Of a stretch of DNA of 8,809 nucleotides, positions 1-6,534 are shown piece by piece. A program made the position numbers and the translations under genes. The stretch spans positions 1-8,809 of the forward strand of contig CAJWVP010000104.1 of NCBI GenBank assembly GCA_913048145.1, written 5' to 3'. The first letter of the stretch is position 1, and each line of letters opens with the position of its first letter. Under the pieces are notes generated by a model. It worked only from the letters and a program-made list of their open reading frames with translations, made no database searches and was not told the origin of the DNA. The stretch comes from an uncultured Rhodospirillaceae bacterium. GTDB lineage: Bacteria; Pseudomonadota; Alphaproteobacteria; Rhodospirillales; Casp-alpha2.

Positions 1-6
1 CAGGGC

Positions 7-1065
7 ATGGATATCCAGTCCCACAAAGGGCCTTATCACGTCGCCTTTGACCAGGATGGTTTGGCGGCGCTGAACGCAGATATCCAAGAAGGCGTTCATT
101 TCATCATCGATTCCCATGTAGCAGAGCTCTACAGGAGCCAAATGCAAGCGATACTCGGCCATCCGTCCGTATTGCTGATCGAGGCGCTCGAAGACAACAA
201 AAGCCTGGAGAAGTTCCCTGGCTACGTTGAGCATCTAGTCAAAAACAAGTTGCGCCGGGACCACAGAATAATTGCCATTGGCGGCGGAATTATACAGGAC
301 ATCACCTGCTTTCTCGCCGCGACACTACTCAGAGGCGTCGAATGGCATTTCTATCCCACCACCTTGCTAGCTCAAGCCGACAGCTGCATTGGATCGAAAA
401 GTTCTATCAACTGCGGCAGTACTAAGAACATCCTCGGTACATTCACCCCGCCCAAACATGTGGTGATTTCGACACCGTTCCTGAAAACCCTGGACGAACG
501 AGACGTTCGCTCCGGGGTCGGCGAGATGCTGAAAGTCCAGGTGATTGACGGCCCCGAGAGCTTCGATGCCATTGCGGCTGATTACCAACGGTTGTTCACC
601 GACCCGGCTGTAATGAAAAGATATATACATCGCTCACTATTGGTTAAACAGCGCTACATCGAGATCGACGAGTTCGACCGCGAATCGCGAAATATCTTTA
701 ATTACGGCCATTCCTTCGGTCATGCCATCGAGGCGGCAACTGCCTTCGCCATTCCCCACGGCATCGCCGTTACCATCGGCATGGACCTAGCGAACTGGAT
801 TGCGATGCGCCTGGGCGTTGGCGCCGAAAACCATTTCACGCGCATGCACCCGTGCTTGCGGGCGAATTATCAGGGTTTTGAGCGCACTCCTATCCTGATG
901 GACCCGTTCCTTACGGCGCTCTCCAGGGATAAGAAGAACGTCGGAGAAGGCTCCGCCGTACTGATCTTGCCGGATAAAACGGGGCGTGTATTCAAGGACA
1001 ACTATGCCTCCGACGGAAAGTTTGCGAGACTTTGTGAAGAATTTTTGACCGAGGTACGGCCGTGA
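7..1065 (+). CDS. 3-dehydroquinate synthase-like sugar phosphate cyclase (352 aa)
   Basis: Member of the AroB/sugar phosphate cyclase superfamily, which uses NAD+ and a divalent metal to cyclise a sugar phosphate in the cytoplasm. Visible motifs are the glycine-rich nucleotide loop GGGIIQD (residues 92-98), PTTLLAQAD (117-125), SKSSIN around K131, and KN at 140-141. E173 in GEMLK, H235 in NYGHSFGHA (232-240) and H251 in PHG match the three metal ligands of dehydroquinate synthases; H239 matches a substrate-binding His. A DKK near 308-310 fits the C-terminal lysine region. Length is normal for the family. The loop has Q where AroB usually has G, and SKSSIN replaces GGKT(G/A)(V/I)N, so this looks like a specialised paralogue rather than housekeeping AroB. 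The ATG at 7 gives a family-like N-terminus (MDIQSHKGPY), but only six bases precede it, so a farther start cannot be excluded. It shares a GTGA overlap with the next gene. The superfamily is certain; the substrate (DAHP or another ketose phosphate) is unknown. Confidence 0.88.
   Translation: MDIQSHKGPYHVAFDQDGLAALNADIQEGVHFIIDSHVAELYRSQMQAILGHPSVLLIEALEDNKSLEKFPGYVEHLVKNKLRRDHRIIAIGGGIIQDITCFLAATLLRGVEWHFYPTTLLAQADSCIGSKSSINCGSTKNILGTFTPPKHVVISTPFLKTLDERDVRSGVGEMLKVQVIDGPESFDAIAADYQRLFTDPAVMKRYIHRSLLVKQRYIEIDEFDRESRNIFNYGHSFGHAIEAATAFAIPHGIAVTIGMDLANWIAMRLGVGAENHFTRMHPCLRANYQGFERTPILMDPFLTALSRDKKNVGEGSAVLILPDKTGRVFKDNYASDGKFARLCEEFLTEVRP
1051..1055 (+). promoter_or_regulatory. Ribosome binding site for the GTG start at 1062
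   Basis: GAGGT sits six bases upstream of the GTG at 1062, inside the end of the cyclase gene. It supports the GTG start and the GTGA overlap. Confidence 0.6.
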
Positions 1066-2003
1066 CGAAAGTCGCCGTTACCTCGCGATCGTTTTCCCGC
1101 CACGAGGTTCTGTGCGGGGAACTTCAAGAGCGTTATCCCGATACCCGGTTCAATGACGAGGGGCTCTCGCTGAGCGGGAGTGGTCTGATCGAGTTTCTAC
1201 AAGGCTGCAATAAAGCGATTATCGGCCTTGAAGTGTTCGACCACCAAACTTTTGCCGCGCTGCCCGAACTTAAGGTGATCGGCAAGTACGGTGTTGGCCT
1301 CGATATGATCGACCTAGACGCCATGCGTGCGGGCGGCGTCAAGTTGGGTTGGGCCGGCGGCGTCAACCGGCGCTCGGTGTCGGAATTGGTCATCTCCTTC
1401 GCAATCGGATTGCTGCGCCACGTGCCGGCGGCACAGGCTGAAGTCCGGGCCGGCACTTGGCAGCAATTGATCGGCCGGGAACTGACGGGCAAGACATTCG
1501 GCATCATCGGCTGCGGCCATGTCGGCAAAGACGTGGTGAAGCTGCTAAAGCCTTTCGGCTGCAAATTGTTGGCCAATGACATCAAATCTTTTCCTGATTT
1601 CTATGCCGCCCATAACGTCCGGGCCGTTGACATAGCGACTTTGCTTGAACAATCCGACGTGGTGAGCATTCACACGCCACTCGATTCTTCGACCCGCAAC
1701 ATTCTGTCCGCTGAACGGCTGCAACTGATGCGGAAAGACGCCGTGTTGATCAACGCGGCACGTGGCGGTCTGGTTGACGAGGTGGCATTGAAATCGATGT
1801 TACAGGAAGGCCGGCTTGGCGCCGCGGGCTTTGATGTCTTCCATATCGAGCCGCCTGAAGATCCCGAGCTTCTAGAACTTCCTAATTTCCTTGCCACGCC
1901 GCATATTGGCGGCTCCTCTGAGGAGGCAATTCTTGCCATGGGGCGGGCCGCCATTGTTGGGCTAGATGATTTTGGTGACCCCCTGGAGGTGGCGCAGTCT
2001 TGA
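1062..2003 (+). CDS. D-2-hydroxyacid dehydrogenase, phosphoglycerate dehydrogenase type (313 aa)
   Basis: D-isomer-specific 2-hydroxyacid dehydrogenase, a cytoplasmic oxidoreductase interconverting 2-keto and D-2-hydroxy acids. The Rossmann core has GCGHVG (150-155). The acidic D173 at the end of the following strand favours NAD(H). Catalytic residues are visible: R234 in NAARGGLVDE (231-240), E263 in DVFHIEPP (258-265), and H281 in TPHIGG (279-284). An earlier YGVGLDMID (76-84) is typical of SerA-like members. It has the short form's length and no C-terminal ACT domain, so serine-pathway feedback regulation is not expected. The GTG start at 1062 overlaps the upstream stop as GTGA and has GAGGT six bases upstream. 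Lying between a sugar phosphate cyclase and a methyltransferase, it probably oxidises or reduces a pathway-specific hydroxy acid rather than 3-phosphoglycerate; that is inference from context. Confidence 0.9.
   Translation: MTKVAVTSRSFSRHEVLCGELQERYPDTRFNDEGLSLSGSGLIEFLQGCNKAIIGLEVFDHQTFAALPELKVIGKYGVGLDMIDLDAMRAGGVKLGWAGGVNRRSVSELVISFAIGLLRHVPAAQAEVRAGTWQQLIGRELTGKTFGIIGCGHVGKDVVKLLKPFGCKLLANDIKSFPDFYAAHNVRAVDIATLLEQSDVVSIHTPLDSSTRNILSAERLQLMRKDAVLINAARGGLVDEVALKSMLQEGRLGAAGFDVFHIEPPEDPELLELPNFLATPHIGGSSEEAILAMGRAAIVGLDDFGDPLEVAQS
1985..1990 (+). promoter_or_regulatory. Ribosome binding site for the TTG start at 2000
   Basis: A strong GGAGGT ends nine bases before the TTG at 2000. No in-frame ATG or GTG start is available nearby; the ATG at 2007 is out of frame. 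This site therefore decides the start. Confidence 0.65.
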
Positions 2004-2674
2004 GTTATGCGGACGCCTGGAACCTGCCTAAAGTTCAGGAATTTTTCGAAACTGCCCGCGCCACAACTGCGCAGGCTTATGTCTCTGAATGGTTTTTTTT
2101 AGAGGCCAAATTGAAAGAAGGGCTCTCTGTTTTGGACATCGGCTGCGCACAGGGTGGGCTGGCTTCGGTACTGTCTGAACACCTGTGCGATTTTTCCTAT
2201 ACGGGCGTCGATGTAAGTGATGAGATGATCGCCCGAGCACGCCAGAAGCATCCCAGGCACACCTTCCATCATGTCAGTGAGGACGATTTTTCTACGCTTG
2301 GAGATGCTACCTTTGATCTCGTCGTTGTCCTTGGCATCCTGCATCTTCACGAAACCTGGCGCGAGACATTAAAGGCTGGCTGGCGGCACACAGGTGGCTG
2401 TGTGATCACGGATACCCGTGAATATACAGGGCCAACCATCGAGGATAAATCTGTCTCGTGGTTCAAAATGGATTTTGGTGGCGGCGACGCTGAACATGAG
2501 GCGATGCGCCTGCCCTATATCGTGTTGAATTCAGCCGAAGCTCTAAGAGCTGTCAACGAGATTTGCGACGGCGCCGTCAAGACCAGTCACTATGGCTATC
2601 TACATCCTGTCTCCGATTCAGCGGTCTCACCGGTTAAGGAGGTTATGGCCAATGTCTGGTGTATCGAGAGATAA
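2000..2674 (+). CDS. Class I SAM-dependent methyltransferase (224 aa)
   Basis: A soluble class I (Rossmann-like) methyltransferase. Motif I, VLDIGCAQGG (44-53), binds S-adenosylmethionine. The acidic residue after the second strand is D71 in GVDVSDEMI (69-77), which contacts the ribose hydroxyls. DLVVVLGILHLHE (106-118) is the usual motif IV region and GGCVITD (132-138) a later core strand. The C-terminal third matches no subfamily I can name, so the acceptor (sugar, cyclitol or acid oxygen, or a carbon) is unknown. The start is TTG, overlapping the dehydrogenase stop as TTGA and supported by GGAGGT upstream. The gene ends with TAA directly followed by the ATG of the next gene, which is in the same frame. 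Codons for FFL contain a run of eight T (2093-2100). Context suggests it decorates the building block made by the preceding two enzymes, or a sugar of the finished glycan. Confidence 0.85.
   Translation: MSYADAWNLPKVQEFFETARATTAQAYVSEWFFLEAKLKEGLSVLDIGCAQGGLASVLSEHLCDFSYTGVDVSDEMIARARQKHPRHTFHHVSEDDFSTLGDATFDLVVVLGILHLHETWRETLKAGWRHTGGCVITDTREYTGPTIEDKSVSWFKMDFGGGDAEHEAMRLPYIVLNSAEALRAVNEICDGAVKTSHYGYLHPVSDSAVSPVKEVMANVWCIER
2636..2643 (+). promoter_or_regulatory. Strong Shine-Dalgarno-like AAGGAGGT near the end of the methyltransferase gene
   Basis: AAGGAGGT is a near-perfect anti-16S match. It lies 31 bases upstream of the ATG at 2675, too far for ordinary use, and 8 bases upstream of an out-of-frame ATG at 2652 that opens a 27-codon ORF ending at 2735. 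It also encodes Lys-Glu-Val in the methyltransferase, so it may be coincidental. Confidence 0.3.
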
Positions 2675-4225
2675 ATGTCCGTCACCCTTAGCGCGGATCA
2701 GTCAATCCCTGCGGAGGGTTTTGATTGGTGTGTGACGATTGGTGTCGGGGGCTCCGACCCGGCTCTCGCCCATCTTTTTGAACAAACTTTCACAGAAATC
2801 ATGCCGGAATGGCAACGTCTGGCGAGGCAATGGCGAAAATATTCCGACGCAATCCTTTCCCACGCTCCTTCCTGTGCACCGAATTCAAGTGATTTTGGTT
2901 CTATGCTAGTTTGGGATCACCTGGTTCGCACCTGGGCGCAGGGCAGGCAGAGGATTTTGGTATGCTGCGACGACCCATGGCTGTTCCGTCAACTGGCGGC
3001 CCATGAGGGTGTAATAACGGCCACGCCGCCGCCGGCTTTGTTCGTCCGCTCAATCCTTTTAAGGCTACAGGGCTTTGTCGCTCGTATGGCCCTTGCAGTC
3101 AAAGCAGTTGGCCAGGCCTTGGCTTGGCGCGGTCAAGTGTCGGTGGCTAAAGACGCCCCATTTATATTGGTTTATGGCCATTCGGCGAGCGACGCCGCCG
3201 GTCTAGACGGTTATTTCGGTGCTGCAATGCGAAAGTTTTCAGAATTGCAACGCGTGCAGCACACCGATACTCCCACGCCACTGGCGCGGAGACTGGTGGC
3301 AGACGGTCGAACCTACAGCTTAAACGCTTGGGGCTGCCCATTGTTCGCATTGAAATTGCTCACTGCCTTCTGGAATCCGCCGGCTAAAGATGAATATTCC
3401 TGGTTAATACGCCGGCTGCAGGTATTTGAACGCGCATCCGCACAGGGGGCGGCAATCCGATGGCAAACACACTGTCAAGAGCGCTGGATCGCTGCAGTGA
3501 AACCATTGGCCGTAGTTTGGCCCTGGGAGAATCACGGCTGGGAACGCGCTCTCGTCAAAGCCGCCGCGGCACATGGCGCGCGCAGTATTGGCTATCAGCA
3601 TGCTCTGGTTGGGCGTCAGGAGTTGAATTACATTGATACCGGCGCAAGCCCGGATCTAATTTTTTGTGGTGGCGCGGTCAACGCCAGACAGTTGAAGCGT
3701 TTTGGCCACACGTCGGCACGCCTAGTTCTGGCCGGAGCCATACGTTACGCCACTCCCATCAAAATCAATCAGGATCAGGATGGCGATGTTGTTTTTGCCC
3801 TGCCCTTTGCGCGATCAGTGGCGCGGGAAATGATTGATATGGCAAAACAATTGGCCGCCCAGGGCTACAGGGTGTTGATCAAGGATCATCCCAAGGCGCC
3901 AACGGCTCTAAATTCCAGTGGGATAGAGACCGTTGATGAATGGGCGTCGTTGGAAAAGGTTTCTGTTGTGGTTTACGCTGCGGGAACGATTGGCTTGGAA
4001 ATGGCCTTGACCGGAGTGCCGGTGGTGCGATACCGACCGTCGGGGTCACTCGCCCTGATTGCCGAACCGGATGGCATCGATTTACCGACTGCCGGCGCCG
4101 GCGATTTGCCCGCGATCCTGGCTGACCCACCCCCACCGCCAAAGCTCGAAAGAGACGTCATTTTCTCAGCTCCCGATTGGGACCGATGGCGGGAAGGGCT
4201 TGGCCTTAAAGGAAACAACCGGTAA
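2675..4225 (+). CDS. Putative GT-B-like surface carbohydrate glycosyltransferase (516 aa)
   Basis: A large soluble protein resembling the GT-B-like 'surface carbohydrate biosynthesis' proteins of O-antigen and capsule loci. The name TIGR04326-like is a tentative recollection, not a search result. Visible landmarks are WPWENHGWER (282-291) followed by IGYQHA (305-310), IKDHPK (402-407), and AAGTIGLEMALTGVPVV (435-451). A GT-(I/L)-G-L-E-x6-G-x-P-V block with a preceding HP motif is characteristic of KpsC/KpsS-like and related GT-B transferases that bind an activated donor in the C-terminal half. The N-terminal 260 residues are not recognised; there is no signal peptide or clear membrane span. 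PPPPP at 485-489 may need EF-P for translation. The ATG at 2675 directly abuts the previous TAA and has only a weak GAGAG upstream. GTG at 2732, 13 bases after GGAGGG, is an alternative start that would remove 19 residues. It is probably a glycosyltransferase of this locus; donor and acceptor are unknown. Confidence 0.72.
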   Translation: MSVTLSADQSIPAEGFDWCVTIGVGGSDPALAHLFEQTFTEIMPEWQRLARQWRKYSDAILSHAPSCAPNSSDFGSMLVWDHLVRTWAQGRQRILVCCDDPWLFRQLAAHEGVITATPPPALFVRSILLRLQGFVARMALAVKAVGQALAWRGQVSVAKDAPFILVYGHSASDAAGLDGYFGAAMRKFSELQRVQHTDTPTPLARRLVADGRTYSLNAWGCPLFALKLLTAFWNPPAKDEYSWLIRRLQVFERASAQGAAIRWQTHCQERWIAAVKPLAVVWPWENHGWERALVKAAAAHGARSIGYQHALVGRQELNYIDTGASPDLIFCGGAVNARQLKRFGHTSARLVLAGAIRYATPIKINQDQDGDVVFALPFARSVAREMIDMAKQLAAQGYRVLIKDHPKAPTALNSSGIETVDEWASLEKVSVVVYAAGTIGLEMALTGVPVVRYRPSGSLALIAEPDGIDLPTAGAGDLPAILADPPPPPKLERDVIFSAPDWDRWREGLGLKGNNR

Positions 4226-4246
4226 TGCTTCACTTCGCATTTCCAC

Positions 4247-4251
4247 GAGGG
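4247..4251 (+). promoter_or_regulatory. Ribosome binding site for the cytidylyltransferase
   Basis: GAGGG five bases before the ATG at 4257, within the 31-base gap after the previous stop. It fixes the start and argues against an in-frame extension upstream to 4059. Confidence 0.6.
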
Positions 4252-4256
4252 TATCG

Positions 4257-5036
4257 ATGAAAGCGGTTATTCTTTGCGGCGGAAAGGGTACGCGTATTCG
4301 CGACGTATCCCAAGATCTACCGAAGCCAATGATCAAGGTCGGCAGTAAGCCCATTATTTGGCACATAATGAAAGGGTATGCCGCCCACGACGTGGCGGAT
4401 TTTGTACTCTGCCTAGGCTACAATGGAACCAAGATAAAGGAGTTCTTTCTCAACTATCGCATCCAAGAAAGTGACGTCACGGTGTGCCTTCGCGACAAAC
4501 CGAAAGTTGACCTACACGGTGGTTTTGAAGAAGAAAACTGGACCGTAACGCTTGCCAATACTGGCGAGGAGAGCCTGACTGGACGTCGTATACGATTGAT
4601 CAAAGATTACATTGGTAACGACGATATCTTTTTATTGACCTATGGCGACGGTGTCAGCGATTTGGACATCGGTAAAGCCATCGCCTTCCACAAGGAGCAC
4701 GGTAAGGTCATGACCGTCACCGGTGTCCGTCCACCTGGGCGATTTGGTGAGCTTGCTTTCGATGACGCGGGCCAAGTTACGGAGTTCAACGAAAAGCCGC
4801 AGGCCACGGGCGGCTGGATTTCTGGTGGGTTTTTTGTCTGCAGCCGTAAAGTCTTCGACTACATGGGAACGGACAACGTCATGCTAGAAGAAGAGCCGAT
4901 GCGGGCCATCCAGGCGGCGGGGCAGCTTATGGTTTATCGCCACGAAGGCTTCTGGCAGTGCATGGATACATACCGTGATTACAAACTACTCAATAGATTG
5001 TGGGAGACCCAGTCCGCGCCGTGGAAGACTTGGTGA
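4257..5036 (+). CDS. rfbF: Glucose-1-phosphate cytidylyltransferase (259 aa)
   Basis: Catalyses alpha-D-glucose 1-phosphate + CTP to CDP-glucose + PPi, the first committed step of CDP-6-deoxy and 3,6-dideoxy sugar synthesis (RfbF/DdhA/AscA family). The N-terminus MKAVILCGGKGTRIR holds the nucleotidyltransferase G-G-x-G-T-R signature (8-13). PKPMI follows at 22-26 with the phosphate-contacting lysine. YGDGVSD (129-135) carries the metal-binding D131, NEKP is at 178-181, GGFFV at 190-194, and FWQCMDTYRD at 232-241 holds a second acidic residue. Length matches the roughly 257-residue family norm. The ORF stays open upstream to 4059, but the ATG at 4257 matches the family N-terminus and has a ribosome binding site, so the extension is rejected. 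Its stop overlaps the next start as TGATG. The adjoining 4,6-dehydratase confirms CDP-glucose as the likely product. Confidence 0.95.
   Translation: MKAVILCGGKGTRIRDVSQDLPKPMIKVGSKPIIWHIMKGYAAHDVADFVLCLGYNGTKIKEFFLNYRIQESDVTVCLRDKPKVDLHGGFEEENWTVTLANTGEESLTGRRIRLIKDYIGNDDIFLLTYGDGVSDLDIGKAIAFHKEHGKVMTVTGVRPPGRFGELAFDDAGQVTEFNEKPQATGGWISGGFFVCSRKVFDYMGTDNVMLEEEPMRAIQAAGQLMVYRHEGFWQCMDTYRDYKLLNRLWETQSAPWKTW
5023..5027 (+). promoter_or_regulatory. Ribosome binding site for the CDP-glucose 4,6-dehydratase
   Basis: GGAAG eight bases before the ATG at 5036, inside the end of the cytidylyltransferase gene. It favours this ATG over the upstream in-frame GTG at 5000. Confidence 0.5.
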
Positions 5037-6103
5037 TGAAGAACCTCCGCGAAACTTTCGCCGGTAGGCGTGTTTTGATCACTGGCGATACAGGCTTTAA
5101 GGGCTCTTGGTTGTCGTTATGGCTGTCTGACCTAGGCGCCGAGACTTTTGGCTTCGCCTTGCCGCCGGAAGGCGAAACACCATTGTTCGATGCATTGGGT
5201 ATTGGCGAGCTTATTACTCATCATGACGGAGACATTCGTAATTATGCTGACTTTGAATTGGTGATGAAAAAAGTCGCGCCCGAGTTAGTTATTCATTTAG
5301 CGGCTCAGTCACTGGTCATGCGCGCTTACAAGGAGCCAAAACTAACAATCGATACCAATGTTGGTGGCTCGCTTAACCTGCTCGAAGCGGTGCGGCATTG
5401 CGATAGCGTCAAGGCGCTGGTCTTTATTACTTCGGACAAATGCTATCGCAACAAGGAATGGGTGTGGGGCTACCGAGAAAACGATGAGCTTGGCGGCGCT
5501 GATCCCTACAGCGCGTCGAAGGCGGCGGCTGAGAATATCTTCGCTACTTTTCATGATTCTTTTTTTGCGGATAGGCCGGGCTTTGGCGCAGCCAGCACTC
5601 GCGCTGGAAACGTCATTGGCGGTGGCGACTGGTCCGAAAACCGGATTATCCCAGATATCTCTCGGGCCTTGACCTCAAATCACCCCATTATCTTACGCAG
5701 CCCGAACGCGACGCGGCCCTGGCAGCATGTTTTGGAACCCCTGTCGGGTTATCTGTTCGTCGCCCGTGACCTATTAAATGGTGGATCCGCCGGGGAATCA
5801 TATAACTTTGGGCCGGATACGAATTCGGTGATGACTGTCAAGGAGCTCGCGGATGAGGCGGTCAGATTATGGGGCGCCGGCGAAGTAATCGCCGAAGCCC
5901 CGAAAAACGCTTTCCACGAAGCCAACCTTTTACAGCTTAATACCGACAAGGCGAAAATTAACCTGAACTGGCTGCCGGTCTGGGGAGTTCAGCGTTCTGT
6001 CAATGAAACTGTCGCCTGGTATCGCGATGTGTACGCGGGGGATACGCCGCTCAGCGTTACGCGAGCACAGATTAAGGCCTTTATGAAAGATGGCGAATTG
6101 TGA
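5036..6103 (+). CDS. rfbG: CDP-glucose 4,6-dehydratase (355 aa)
   Basis: Extended short-chain dehydrogenase that converts CDP-glucose to CDP-4-keto-6-deoxyglucose with bound NAD+ (RfbG/DdhB/AscB family). Nucleotide-binding motif: GDTGFKGSW (17-25), whose G-F-K-G-S-W form is diagnostic of the CDP-glucose branch. HLAAQ is at 87-91, and the catalytic trio region S133-D134-K135 (ITSDKCY) matches the T-D-K of characterised members. The SDR pair is Y158 and K162 (YSASK). RAGNVIGGGDW (189-199) and RPWQHVLEPLSGY are also family blocks. Length is normal (about 357). ATG at 5036 shares its A with the TGA of the upstream gene (TGATG). An in-frame GTG at 5000 would add 12 residues without family support. 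The TGA overlaps the next gene's GTG. It acts directly after the cytidylyltransferase; the two together supply the keto sugar for the next two enzymes. Confidence 0.95.
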   Translation: MKNLRETFAGRRVLITGDTGFKGSWLSLWLSDLGAETFGFALPPEGETPLFDALGIGELITHHDGDIRNYADFELVMKKVAPELVIHLAAQSLVMRAYKEPKLTIDTNVGGSLNLLEAVRHCDSVKALVFITSDKCYRNKEWVWGYRENDELGGADPYSASKAAAENIFATFHDSFFADRPGFGAASTRAGNVIGGGDWSENRIIPDISRALTSNHPIILRSPNATRPWQHVLEPLSGYLFVARDLLNGGSAGESYNFGPDTNSVMTVKELADEAVRLWGAGEVIAEAPKNAFHEANLLQLNTDKAKINLNWLPVWGVQRSVNETVAWYRDVYAGDTPLSVTRAQIKAFMKDGEL

Positions 6104-6534
6104 TTGACGGGGTGGTCATTACGCCGCTTCAAGTATTTGAAGATCAGCTTGGCGCGGTGAAAAAGATGATAACCGCAGACAGTCCATCCTTTGCCGGATT
6201 TGGTGAAATCTATTTCTCCTCCATCCAGCCCGGTAAAATCAAAGCCTGGCGCAAACACAAGCACATGGTAAGTAATCTGGCCGTGCCCGCCGGCAATGTT
6301 CGGGTTGTGCTTTTCGATGCGGAAACCCGGAAAACCCAGGAAGTTATTTTGGGTGACCAGAATTATGCCTTGCTGACCATTCCCTCTGCCGTTTGGAGCG
6401 GCTTTCAAGGACTGGGGAGCAGAGTTTCGTTGATTGTCAATTGTGCGTCAATGGCGCATGACCCAAACGAATCAGAGCGGCGGAATGCTGATGACCCTCT
6501 CTTTCCGTACTCATGGCCGGATCTCGACAGTTGA
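6100..6534 (+). CDS. RmlC-like cupin sugar epimerase/isomerase (144 aa)
   Basis: A short cupin resembling dTDP-4-dehydrorhamnose 3,5-epimerase-family proteins found in polysaccharide loci. KAWRKHKHM (48-56) sits where RmlC has its R-G-x-H block. AGNVRVVLFD (64-73) matches the strand after it, LTIPSAVWSGFQG (92-104) replaces the IPxGFAHGF block, and HDPNE (120-124) with PYSWPD at the end matches the C-terminal family pattern. It is about 40 residues shorter than classical RmlC (about 180). The IPSAVW and HKH features also recall sugar 3,4-ketoisomerases (FdtA/WxcM type), so epimerase versus isomerase is open. The likely substrate is CDP-4-keto-6-deoxyglucose from the upstream dehydratase (inference from order). 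The GTG start at 6100 overlaps the upstream TGA as GTGA; its ribosome binding site is weak, so coupling probably drives initiation. Confidence 0.78.
   Translation: MIDGVVITPLQVFEDQLGAVKKMITADSPSFAGFGEIYFSSIQPGKIKAWRKHKHMVSNLAVPAGNVRVVLFDAETRKTQEVILGDQNYALLTIPSAVWSGFQGLGSRVSLIVNCASMAHDPNESERRNADDPLFPYSWPDLDS

Noticed and set aside
7..1065. Housekeeping aroB
   Set aside because: The nucleotide loop and substrate-lysine block differ from typical AroB and the neighbours are polysaccharide genes, so the symbol aroB is not given.
1133..1585. Minus-strand 150-codon ORF
   Set aside because: It is fully inside the hydroxyacid dehydrogenase gene, whose motifs are intact; the translated peptide has the low-complexity Pro/Ser-rich look of an antisense shadow.
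4059..4256. In-frame N-terminal extension of the cytidylyltransferase back to 4059
   Set aside because: It would overlap the GT gene by more than 160 bases and does not resemble the family N-terminus. ATG 4257 gives MKAVILCGGKGTR at once and has GAGGG upstream.
4226..4256. Promoter or terminator in the 31-base gap before the cytidylyltransferase
   Set aside because: No inverted repeat with a T run and no -10/-35 pair could be seen; it holds only a ribosome binding site.
5000..5035. Start of the CDP-glucose dehydratase at GTG 5000
   Set aside because: The 12 extra residues lie over the end of the cytidylyltransferase gene. ATG 5036 fits the family length, a ribosome site and the TGATG overlap.
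5358..5672. Plus-strand 104-codon ORF in another frame
   Set aside because: It lies wholly within the CDP-glucose dehydratase gene; the Arg/Ala-rich peptide is a frame-shifted reading of that gene.
5989..6408. Minus-strand 139-codon ORF across the dehydratase and cupin genes
   Set aside because: It spans two well-supported + strand genes and their GTGA junction and shows no recognisable motif.
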